A DNA stretch of 64,000 bases from Pseudobutyrivibrio sp. (GTDB taxonomy: Bacteria; Bacillota; Clostridia; Lachnospirales; Lachnospiraceae). Where the stretch lies: positions 1 to 64,000 of the forward strand of contig JAILKL010000076.1 of assembly GCA_024693775.1 (NCBI GenBank). Direction: 5' to 3'. Positions 17,364 to 25,063 of the stretch are shown here, piece after piece. Within the stretch, counting starts at the first letter, position 1. Every line of letters starts with the position of its first letter. The notes below the pieces were generated by a model. That model saw only the letters and a program-made list of their open reading frames with translations, was not told the DNA's origin and made no database searches. The translations under genes and the position numbers were made by a program.

Positions 17364-18344
17364 TTAAATATTGTAGATATCTACCTTGTACTTATCCATG
17401 TTGTGGCGAAGGAACTCGATTGTTTCTGCGAGACCCTGCTCGAATGTGTACTGCTGCTTCCAATCTGTGAGCTCAAGGATTTTCTTGTTGCAGCCGAGAA
17501 GACGATTTACCTCTGACTTCTCTGGGCGGAGGCGATCCTCGTCGCAGATGATGCGAGCGTTTGGATTGATCTGGCGGATAAGCTCCTCAGCGAGCTGTCC
17601 GATTGAAATCTCCTGCTGTGTAGCGATATTGATTTCCTGACCGATTGTCTTGTCGCTCTCGTACATGGCGATGAAGCCGTGAGCTGTATCCTTTACATAG
17701 TTGAAATCACGTGTTGGTGTAAGTGAACCAAGCTTGATTTCTTCCTTGCCAGCGAGAAGCTGTGTGATGATTGTAGGAATAACCGCACGAGCTGACTGAC
17801 GAGGTCCGAACGTATTGAATGGGCGCACGATTGTTACTGGTAAATCGAATGAACGATAGAATGACTCAGCTAATCTATCTGCACCGATCTTTGTTGCTGA
17901 ATATGGTGACTGGCCCTGGTATGGATGCTTCTCATCGATTGGCACGTACTGTGCTGTACCGTAAACTTCTGATGTAGAAGTTACGAGGACTCTCTTTGTT
18001 CCGAGGTCTCTAGCAGCCTGAAGGATGTTAAGAGTTCCCTTAATATTTGTATCTACGTAAGCGTCTGGGCTGTGGTATGAGAATGGAATTGCAATAAGTG
18101 CTGCAAGGTGGAATACTGCGTCGCATCCCTTCATTGCCTCACGAACTCCGTTAGGATCGCGAACATCACCTGCGAATACTTCTACGTGATCCATGATGTC
18201 CTTTGACAATGTGTCAAGCCATCCCCAATTGTTGAAGGAATTGTAATAAACAAATGCCTTTACTTCATATCCCTTTTTAACTAACTCCTCAACTAAGTGA
18301 GATCCAATAAATCCGTCTGAACCTGTAACTAATACTTTACTCAT
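17364..18344 (-). CDS. legB: LegB-type nucleotide-sugar 4,6-dehydratase
   Basis: Extended SDR fold of 326 residues. VTGSDGFIGSHLVEEL is the NAD-binding glycine motif. TSTSEVYGTAQY is followed by YSATK with the catalytic tyrosine and lysine (about 145-149), and RPFNTFGPRQSARAVIPT is typical of this subgroup. LegB converts GDP-GlcNAc (or UDP-GlcNAc) to the 4-keto-6-deoxy form, the first dedicated step to legionaminic acid. The very conserved N-terminal KAFVYYNSFNNWGWLD matches LegB proteins I recognise. GGAGG lies in good position upstream of ATG 18344. An 896-bp gap precedes it in the operon. Confidence 0.92.
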   Translation of the reverse strand: MSKVLVTGSDGFIGSHLVEELVKKGYEVKAFVYYNSFNNWGWLDTLSKDIMDHVEVFAGDVRDPNGVREAMKGCDAVFHLAALIAIPFSYHSPDAYVDTNIKGTLNILQAARDLGTKRVLVTSTSEVYGTAQYVPIDEKHPYQGQSPYSATKIGADRLAESFYRSFDLPVTIVRPFNTFGPRQSARAVIPTIITQLLAGKEEIKLGSLTPTRDFNYVKDTAHGFIAMYESDKTIGQEINIATQQEISIGQLAEELIRQINPNARIICDEDRLRPEKSEVNRLLGCNKKILELTDWKQQYTFEQGLAETIEFLRHNMDKYKVDIYNI

Positions 18345-18410
18345 ATTTCCTCCAAAATAATTCTACAATTATTTCTATATATTATATGTTGCTTTCTTAT
18401 ATATATAAAC

Positions 18411-18429
18411 TCTACCATGGATTGGTAGA
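18411..18429. repeat. Hairpin upstream of legB
   Basis: TCTACCA (18411-18417) pairs with TGGTAGA (18423-18429) around a 5-nt loop. It lies about 70 bp upstream of legB and just outside the GTTAAGT array. The flanking DNA from 18345 to 18410 is AT-rich with no gene. Confidence 0.5.
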
Positions 18430-18471
18430 AGTCTTATCGTGTTTTTTCTCTGACCAGGTGAACTGGGATAG

Positions 18472-19232
18472 GTTAAGTTTTTTAGTGAATGACTATTTTT
18501 CACTTAACTTTTCTTATGTGCTATCAACTGGTGACTGGCCGGGTTAAGTTTTTTAGTGAATGTCTATTTTCCAACTTAACTTTTTATCAAGCTCTCTGAC
18601 TGAGTTAAGTTTTAAAATGCACTTTTTCATTTTAACTTAACCGCTTTTTTATTTTGTTAAGTTGCATTTTAGTGATTTTTAATTTCACTTAACTTTTTTC
18701 TTGATTTTTAAAACCTGGTTAAGTTTATTTTCTTTGATTTTCATTTTTCACTTAACTGAGTTAAGTTTTTTCTTGAAGAAATCATTTTCTAACTTAATCA
18801 TTTTCTTTTCAAGTTAAGTTTTTTACAAAAAGCCATTATTTTAACTTAACACTTTTCAAAAGACCATAAGTTTATTTTCAAAAAAGTCTTTTCCAACTTA
18901 ACTTTCATCTAATTTTCTTGGCCGAGTTAAGTTTTTCCAGTAATTAACTATTTCCAACTAAACTTTCTATCAAGCTCTCCAGCCCGAGTTAAGTTTCTCT
19001 AGTCATTTTCTATTTCCAACTTAACTATCAATCAAGCTCTCCAGCCTGAGTTAAGTTTTTTTTAGTGAATGTCTATTTTTCAACTTAACTTTTATCTAAT
19101 TTCTCTAGCCGGGTTAAGTTTTTCTAGTGAATGTCTATTTTTCACTTAACTTTTCTTTCCCTGCCATGGGATTCATAGCTCATCATTTGTTTTTGTTAAG
19201 TTTTATTGAGCTTTTTCTATTTTTCACTTAAC
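18472..19232. repeat. GTTAAGT/ACTTAAC inverted-repeat array, 13 pairs, helically phased
   Basis: GTTAAGT arms start at 18472, 18543, 18604, 18656, 18718, 18760, 18813, 18865 (degenerate), 18926, 18988, 19050, 19113 and 19195. ACTTAAC arms start at 18502, 18574, 18635, 18687, 18750, 18792 (degenerate), 18844, 18896, 18957 (degenerate), 19019, 19083, 19144 and 19226. Arm-to-arm distance within a pair is 30-33 bp. Distances from one pair to the next are 41, 30, 21, 31, 10, 21, 21, 30, 31, 31, 30 and 51 bp, all close to whole multiples of 10.3. It fills most of the 18345-19240 gap between the KpsC-like gene and legB. Inner stretches share an AGTGAATGTCTATTTTTC-like consensus. Confidence 0.92.
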
Positions 19233-19240
19233 TTCCCTCG

Positions 19241-20656
19241 CTACTTCTTCTCTTTAAAATAGCTATAAATAGAATCTGCGAGGAGGGCTAAGTTTTCCTC
19301 CTGCATTCGCTCCTGGGAGAGGAGGTAGGTGTTGCCTGGGCGGGCGCAGGCCATGTAGGCGGCGAGGTAGTGAACTATTTCCTCGCGGGATGGCTGTTTC
19401 CAGTTGGCAAGTGCCTCCACATAGTTTTCGAAGATGTCCTCTGTCTGGATGATGCCTGGGGCATTTTCGTAGAGGATGTGGCCGCCCATGATGACTGGTC
19501 GGCGGAGCATCATGGCTTCCTGGCCGGCTGTGCCTGTAAGGGTGGCAACGCACTGGCAATTTTTGATGAGTGCGAAGGAATCCTCCCATGGGTCGATCAA
19601 CTCGATGTTTGGATACTGGGCCAATGCCTCGTAGAAGCTATTGTCACGGCTGCCGAGGAATGAATAATGTTCCTTTGCGTAGATGACTGTGTCTGCTGGC
19701 ACTGACTTGGCCAAATTATCTAAGAAATACAACTGCTTTTCGTATTTCTGAGCGCAAACAATAGTAGACGCTTCTGGCTGAAGATGCAATGGGAAATATA
19801 CAAACTTCTTTGTCATATCAGCCTTTTTATAGTATTTCCTGCTGGCCTTGTATCTAAAATAAAACTTTATAGGATCAAGGGTGTGCTCGTATGCGCGATA
19901 GTATACGTAGGTGCCCTTGTCGTTGACGTTTGGATTGAAAAATCTCTGTCTAATATAAAGAAGCGGAAGCATGAAAAAGCTAGCCTTCCATTTTGGCTTG
20001 CGGCCTGAGAACTGCATGAATGCAGGCTTTGAATGCTTTTCCTCGAAACCTGTGAGGAATGCATCTGCGGCTGCGAGCTGCTCGCTAGAATATTCTCTAG
20101 TGGCGTAATCGTCTGGCATGTCGTACATCATCTCGAATGGATCCTCGAGAATGTAGTGATGTGTGAGGTCCATGCCAACTGAACGCATCAAAAGCATTGA
20201 ATAATACTGGGTGCCAGTCTTTCGGCCGACCAAGTAGGCAACGTATGTAAGCAATGTGCCCACAACCTCGTCGTAATAGAAGTCCACATTATAAGTGGTG
20301 AACACGTACTCCCAGAATGCGAACAATCCTGCGGTGGTGTGCACGCAATAATCGTAGTCTCTATTAATAAGGAATCTATCGGTGTAGATGTATTTCCACA
20401 TTGGGGATGCGTCGTATTTTTTCTCATAGGCGCTGAGGGCCTCAAGAGTGAACTCGTCCCAGTGAGCATTCATAAACTCTGGGAGGCTGACGATGGTCAC
20501 ATCTCCATCGGGGAAATAGCGCTTTACTGTCTCTGTTTCGCCAGTATCGCAGGTAATGAAAATGGCATTACCCTCGTATTTTTTTCTATATTCTTTGAAT
20601 AGCGCAGGCACGAACTCGTGATTGTCGCGGCGTGCCATAAAGCATAAATTGTACAA
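19241..20656 (-). CDS. Capsule-type transferase, KpsC/KpsS-like
   Basis: The C-terminal half (about 285-440) matches the capsule synthesis (KpsC/KpsS) style. It has FPLHLQPEAST, IYAKEHYSFLGSR, a LIKNCQCVATLTGTAGQEAMMLRRPVI segment and a conserved GTAGQEA nucleotide-sugar site. KpsC/KpsS enzymes transfer CMP-Kdo, so a CMP-legionaminate donor is an attractive inference. The start is a TTG at 20656 with AAGGAG seven bases upstream; the first in-frame ATG is 18 bases further in and lacks a ribosome site. A strong promoter lies just upstream at 20705-20733. The 471-residue sequence has no membrane helix. Confidence 0.7.
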   Translation of the reverse strand: MYNLCFMARRDNHEFVPALFKEYRKKYEGNAIFITCDTGETETVKRYFPDGDVTIVSLPEFMNAHWDEFTLEALSAYEKKYDASPMWKYIYTDRFLINRDYDYCVHTTAGLFAFWEYVFTTYNVDFYYDEVVGTLLTYVAYLVGRKTGTQYYSMLLMRSVGMDLTHHYILEDPFEMMYDMPDDYATREYSSEQLAAADAFLTGFEEKHSKPAFMQFSGRKPKWKASFFMLPLLYIRQRFFNPNVNDKGTYVYYRAYEHTLDPIKFYFRYKASRKYYKKADMTKKFVYFPLHLQPEASTIVCAQKYEKQLYFLDNLAKSVPADTVIYAKEHYSFLGSRDNSFYEALAQYPNIELIDPWEDSFALIKNCQCVATLTGTAGQEAMMLRRPVIMGGHILYENAPGIIQTEDIFENYVEALANWKQPSREEIVHYLAAYMACARPGNTYLLSQERMQEENLALLADSIYSYFKEKK

Positions 20657-20704
20657 CTTGATTCTCCTTACCCTTGCGGGATTTTATAAAAGAATAACTG
20701 AGTT

Positions 20705-20733
20705 ATTATACCACATAGATTACCCTCGGTAAA
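20705..20733 (-). promoter_or_regulatory. Sigma-A type promoter with extended -10 for the leg gene block
   Basis: On the minus strand TTTACC (20728-20733) is followed after exactly 17 bp by TATAAT (20705-20710). A TGG directly before the -10 makes it an extended type. Predicted transcription starts near 20698, about 40 bases ahead of the TTG start of the KpsC-like gene. It could drive the KpsC-like gene and, through the repeat-filled gaps, legB, legC and onward. Confidence 0.65.
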
Positions 20734-20759
20734 CAAAGGCAAAAATGCCGGATTTACGG

Positions 20760-21959
20760 CTAGTTTTGGATGAATTTTTCCATTTCGTCCATGAGTGTCT
20801 TCTTATTAAAATGAGCCATGTTGTATGCGTGGGCATTCTCTCCCATTTCTCTTTGCTTTTCTGAAGTAAGAGCGCTCATGGCAATGATGTTGGCTGCGAG
20901 TGCTTTTTCATCACCGATATCTGAGCACATGCCACACTGGGCCTCAGAAATGACGCGGGCTGTCTCACCCTTTGCGGAAGCAATGATAGGCATTGCGCAG
21001 GCCATGTATGACTGGAGCTTTGCAGGAATGGTCTTTGCAAAAAGCTCGTCGTCGGCAAATGAAATAAATGCAGCATCGGCTGTAGCCAAAAGATTTGGAA
21101 TCTCCTGTGGCATTTTGCGTCCGGTGAAGGTAAACATGTCTGTCACACCGGCGTCGGCAATTGATTTCTCAAAATCTGTGCGGGCTCTGCCGTCACCTAC
21201 GATGGTGAAATGAATATGGCTATGGCCCTGTGACTTTATGATGGCAGCGGCGCGAGGCAAAATATCGAGGCCCTGTGCCTGGCCAATGTTTCCAGTGAAC
21301 ATAAGGGTGAATCCCTCATGAGCCTGGCGTGGGCGTGGCTCGTAAAACTCCTCTGCGTACTGTGGCCAAAAGCTGACCTTGTCCTGCTGGTCTGCTGGAA
21401 GACGCTTTGCGATTTCTGTGACAAAGCTAGGGCTGGTGCCCCAAATGTGTGTGCAGCCACGATAAATTTTTTCCACCATGCGTGTGATTGGATTGATGAT
21501 GATTGGCGAATGGATGCCGGTGATCATCTCCACATTTTCAGGCCAAAGGTCCTGAACATAAAGATAGCAAGGTATGCCCCTTTTCTTTGCGAAACGGACG
21601 CCGACCTTGCACTGATTCATTGGCGAGGTCTCAAACATAAACACCAGGTCGGGATTTAGTCTGGAGAAAATGCTCCAGAAAAAGCCGGAAATTGGGAAGC
21701 TGAAATAGTTTAAAGCTAGCCCGATTTTTCCTTTACCACGTGGAATAAGTGGAAGCCTGTAAACTTCCACTCCGTTGATGACCTCTTTTTTATTTTTAAA
21801 TAATCCATACCCTGGGTAGAAACGCCCCTCAGGATAATTTGGAATACCTGTAATTACTGTTACTTTGTGGCCTCGCTTTACCCATTCGAAGGCCATGTCG
21901 TTGATTCGAAACTGCTCAGGATAAAAATACTGGCAGACTATTAAAATATGCTTTTTCAT
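20760..21959 (-). CDS. GT4 family glycosyltransferase (WbuB-like)
   Basis: GT-B fold of 399 residues. The N-terminal domain shows CQYFYPEQFRINDMAFEWVKRGHKVTVITGIPNYPEG, the signature of WbuB-type enzymes that often act on fucosamine-like amino sugars. The C-terminal donor domain (about 215-385) has FTGNIGQAQGLD, TFTGRKMPQEIPNLLATADAAFISF and LQSYMACAMPIIAS. It is soluble or membrane-associated at the cytoplasmic face. It is separated from the next gene by a promoter, so it may be the last gene of an upstream transcript. Sugar specificity is not certain. Confidence 0.85.
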   Translation of the reverse strand: MKKHILIVCQYFYPEQFRINDMAFEWVKRGHKVTVITGIPNYPEGRFYPGYGLFKNKKEVINGVEVYRLPLIPRGKGKIGLALNYFSFPISGFFWSIFSRLNPDLVFMFETSPMNQCKVGVRFAKKRGIPCYLYVQDLWPENVEMITGIHSPIIINPITRMVEKIYRGCTHIWGTSPSFVTEIAKRLPADQQDKVSFWPQYAEEFYEPRPRQAHEGFTLMFTGNIGQAQGLDILPRAAAIIKSQGHSHIHFTIVGDGRARTDFEKSIADAGVTDMFTFTGRKMPQEIPNLLATADAAFISFADDELFAKTIPAKLQSYMACAMPIIASAKGETARVISEAQCGMCSDIGDEKALAANIIAMSALTSEKQREMGENAHAYNMAHFNKKTLMDEMEKFIQN

Positions 21960-22007
21960 AGTGTGTATTTTAGCATATATTGGGCATTTTTGTTAGAGTG
22001 AATAACT

Positions 22008-22577
22008 TTACTTTAACCCAACCCTAAAGTTTGCTGACTGTGCCGCTAGGGCAATGTTGCCATACTCCTCTTTGAGAGCATAAAGGTTCAGCACGAACAG
22101 GGCGCCCATGGCATTTAGAGTGCACTGCAAAGTGGCGTAGGAAAAGTCTCGCACGTTGCCATGCTTTAGCTTGTAATAATGCCCCCACCAGTCTAGGGTT
22201 TTGCGGCGGCCGGGGATGTTTTTCCAGCCGATTAGCGGAGTGACGTCCATGTAGTTGGTGTCCACAACGGTGTCGTAGATGTATGGGTACAAAAGCAAAA
22301 TTTTTTCTGCCAGCTCGTCGATGGTAATGTGCTGACCGCTGAAGCCCACTAGCTCACTGGCCTGAAGGATGAACTCCTCGGAGGCCTGGATGATTATGCT
22401 TTTGAACTGGTTTGAATAAACGGGCTGGTTGATAAGGTCTAGTTGCTTTCCGTTATAATCAGCGCCTTTAAATACGTACTCTTCGGCCTGCTCGAACTTT
22501 TCCTCAAGAGCGAGGAAACGCTGCCAGTTGGTGAGGGCGTTGGAGTCATGATAGGTTTTATTTTTTCGATGTGGCAT
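22008..22577 (-). CDS. Hypothetical helical protein
   Basis: I do not recognise this 189-residue protein. It is predicted soluble and mostly helical, with no signal peptide. It opens with a basic stretch (MPHRKNKTYHDSNALTNWQRF), includes a tryptophan-rich piece LDWWGHYYKLKHGN around residues 128-141, and ends NFRVGLK. A good ribosome site (AAGGAGCAGCC before ATG 22577) argues that it is real. It lies between glycosyltransferase genes on the same strand, with higher GC than the island to its right. HEPN-like or other small helical folds are possible, but nothing specific can be claimed. Confidence 0.55.
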   Translation of the reverse strand: MPHRKNKTYHDSNALTNWQRFLALEEKFEQAEEYVFKGADYNGKQLDLINQPVYSNQFKSIIIQASEEFILQASELVGFSGQHITIDELAEKILLLYPYIYDTVVDTNYMDVTPLIGWKNIPGRRKTLDWWGHYYKLKHGNVRDFSYATLQCTLNAMGALFVLNLYALKEEYGNIALAAQSANFRVGLK

Positions 22578-22630
22578 GGCTGCTCCTTTTATAATAGGGG
22601 TGTGAAAATATCACTATCTTTTCTTATAAT

Positions 22631-23713
22631 TTACTTCAAAAAATTCTTATCTGCGTAAACCGTTTTTAACCTATTTCTGTTTTTCTCAAAAAAATAAGTG
22701 ATTAGTCTCTCGGACAAAAATCCCGGATATCTATTTTGATATGAATCATGCAAAATACCATGTTGGTCAGCAACATAAAATAAAATCGGGAAAAGCCATT
22801 CACATAATTCATTAAAGACATCTTTCCTTGCTATAATCATATTGCATGGTGAATAAAGTGGTGTGTCATTGAAAAATTTCTTTACACTCTCATATTCATC
22901 TAGTCTATTCTTTTTCAAATACTCATACATTGTATCTAATATTTCACCAACATGTCTGACACGATAATTTGCTTCCAATGTTGGATGAACATATAGTGGC
23001 ACTGGCAAAATCGCATCAATATTATTTTGCTGCATTATTCCAAGCCACTCCTTAGGCAATATAAAATGCCTTCGATAATGAGTGAGTCCAACAATTTTAT
23101 CAGTAGCATTTTTCCATATCCAATAAAGCGCTGTAAGTTCGCAAAATTGAGAATTTCTATTAGAAATATTATCACCAAAATTATCAAAATAATCTGCCTG
23201 TAGTCGTTGCTTAGTCAGGCATGTTCCCACCTGAATCAGCTTTTCCACCTCTAACATTTCATAATGTTCCGTAAGCGGTTTATCCACTGCTGAATTTGCC
23301 ACAAAAATAGTAACGTCATTATGCTTTGGTTTTATATCGTCTTCATATTCAAAATCATAAATCTTAACGTATTTACGATTTAAAGAGGCAAAATATTTGC
23401 TAAGAAACTGATTTCTTAAATCCATATCAAGTTTTACATCAACGGGAATAATATGTTTCATGCCGCATTTGAGAAGTGTTTTTGTTAGATTTTCCTGATT
23501 TACACCGCGAGTGCCGATATAGACTGTGTTTTCCACATTTAGCCTGGAGTTTTCATCAATTTTGCGCACAGGTATCCCGTCAACCTCAGACGGATTGTCC
23601 TCGTCATTATTGTATAGATATGATTCGACTTGGATTTCTGGGTTGAGATACTGTAAATAGTGTGCAGTTGTTATGGCCCTGGAGTGAGCCCCTGCGATGT
23701 AGATTGTTGGCAT
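22631..23713 (-). CDS. DUF4422 putative glycosyltransferase with N-terminal Rossmann-like domain
   Basis: Residues 1-95 look like a degenerate Rossmann-type domain (IYIAGAHSRAITTAHYL, later GIPVRKID and NTVYIGTRGVN). Residues 125-355 match DUF4422: IFVANSAVDKPL, QADYFDNFGDNISNRNSQFCELTALYWIWKN, and GLTHYRRHF. DUF4422 proteins are commonly found in polysaccharide clusters and behave as GT-A-like enzymes. The N-terminal domain type recurs in many proteins of this island. This is the leftmost gene of the AT-rich block, 54 bp from the hypothetical gene. Confidence 0.75.
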   Translation of the reverse strand: MPTIYIAGAHSRAITTAHYLQYLNPEIQVESYLYNNDEDNPSEVDGIPVRKIDENSRLNVENTVYIGTRGVNQENLTKTLLKCGMKHIIPVDVKLDMDLRNQFLSKYFASLNRKYVKIYDFEYEDDIKPKHNDVTIFVANSAVDKPLTEHYEMLEVEKLIQVGTCLTKQRLQADYFDNFGDNISNRNSQFCELTALYWIWKNATDKIVGLTHYRRHFILPKEWLGIMQQNNIDAILPVPLYVHPTLEANYRVRHVGEILDTMYEYLKKNRLDEYESVKKFFNDTPLYSPCNMIIARKDVFNELCEWLFPILFYVADQHGILHDSYQNRYPGFLSERLITYFFEKNRNRLKTVYADKNFLK

Positions 23714-23732
23714 ATGAATTATCCTTTACAAA

Positions 23733-25061
23733 TCAAATAAGTATCTTTACACATTTAGAAATATCACAAACAAAAATCTGTTCATCTGAAATACCTTGGT
23801 CTACAAGATAAGTAAAAATCTCTTCTGAATGAATTTTATTTGAAACAATATACATTGCAGATTTATATCTTTCCCTTGCTATACTTAGAGGCAGCACTTC
23901 TTTTCCATTCAATTTGGTCCCTTGTTTCTTCAAATCACTATCTACATAAGCTTGTATTTCATAATCTTTTGAATGTAAAAAGTATTGAAGATTAGATCCG
24001 TAACTACCTGCGCCATAAACTAATATATCTTTTCCTAAAGATACTTTTTCTAGTAATTGTTTTTCATTTTCCAACTGTTTATTTTCTATATCCTTTTCAA
24101 CAGCTAGAAAATCTTCCTCAGACTTTAGTAACAACTCTAGCTTTTCTAGTTCTCCTTTGTCAAAGATTTCCATATTAATACTGGAATCAAAACATTTCGC
24201 TAACACACTTCGCATTTCCGATACTAGGACAGGTTTAAGTTCTTTATCAATACGGTTAAATACTACATAGTTATCATAAAAGAAATCCCGACAATACTCC
24301 GACTTAATATCATTCCAATTAATCGATCTTTCTTTGAGCTTTCTATATATGTAGTCATACTCCACACATATATTCAATGCTTTCTTTGGATCTTTTACAG
24401 ATGCGTAAGGATTGTCACATCTATAATGATAAAAATGGTCTTTCATAAGATAAACACTGCTCGCATTAGCAAATGATAAAAACCAAAATCCTGTGTCTTG
24501 AAATGCAGCCCCAGGCGTCTCATTATGCCTAATCTCTTTCTCACGCAAAAACGATAGCCTATAAAGACCTAGCCACTCAAACATAATCCATTTGAAGCAA
24601 CTAGGATGATTTTGAGGATTCAATACTTTTTCATAATCATCAGGATTTGCTGCCACAGTCTTAGGAAAATCATATCGAGAATCGCCTTCTCCAAGAAAAG
24701 TACTAAAATTCGCTTTTACAAAATCAACACCTGTCTCCTCAGCCTTTTTATAAAGCTTTTCAAGCATATCCAGCTCTATATAATCGTCAGATTCTACAAT
24801 GGCATAGTAAGGTGCCTTGGCCATATCAATAGCAATATTTTTTGCATAACCAGTGCTTTTTTTTATATCATCTACCAAAATTAGACGGCTATCTCGCTCC
24901 ATGTATTTAGTTATTACTTCCCTAGTTCCATCAGTTGAATTGGCATCCACAACAATTACTTCAATTTCTGAGAGAGTCTGATTCAAAATACTATCAAGAC
25001 ATTTACCAATATATGGGCCAACATTAAATGATGGTACGACCACAGTAACCTTAGGGTTCAT
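23733..25061 (-). CDS. GT2 glycosyltransferase with C-terminal Rossmann-like domain
   Basis: The GT-A domain (residues 3-240) contains VVPSFNVGPYIGKCLDSILNQTLSEIEVIVVDANSTDGT-type motifs and the VESDDYIELDMLE metal site. The middle (about 240-340) is helical. The C-terminal 100 residues begin KDILVYGAGSYGSNLQYFL and continue with YVDSDLKKQGTKLNGKEVLPL, a nucleotide-binding-like fold that is not part of normal GT2 enzymes. It is very similar in layout to the protein at 31610-32935, suggesting duplication within the island. It is soluble. Its stop is 3 bp from the neighbouring gene's start region, so it is part of a tight operon. Confidence 0.85.
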   Translation of the reverse strand: MNPKVTVVVPSFNVGPYIGKCLDSILNQTLSEIEVIVVDANSTDGTREVITKYMERDSRLILVDDIKKSTGYAKNIAIDMAKAPYYAIVESDDYIELDMLEKLYKKAEETGVDFVKANFSTFLGEGDSRYDFPKTVAANPDDYEKVLNPQNHPSCFKWIMFEWLGLYRLSFLREKEIRHNETPGAAFQDTGFWFLSFANASSVYLMKDHFYHYRCDNPYASVKDPKKALNICVEYDYIYRKLKERSINWNDIKSEYCRDFFYDNYVVFNRIDKELKPVLVSEMRSVLAKCFDSSINMEIFDKGELEKLELLLKSEEDFLAVEKDIENKQLENEKQLLEKVSLGKDILVYGAGSYGSNLQYFLHSKDYEIQAYVDSDLKKQGTKLNGKEVLPLSIARERYKSAMYIVSNKIHSEEIFTYLVDQGISDEQIFVCDISKCVKILI

Positions 25062-25063
25062 AT

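Noticed and set aside
18472..19232. CRISPR array
   Set aside because: The repeats are inverted, not direct, arms are only 7-8 bp, spacers are not unique and of constant length, and no cas genes are present.
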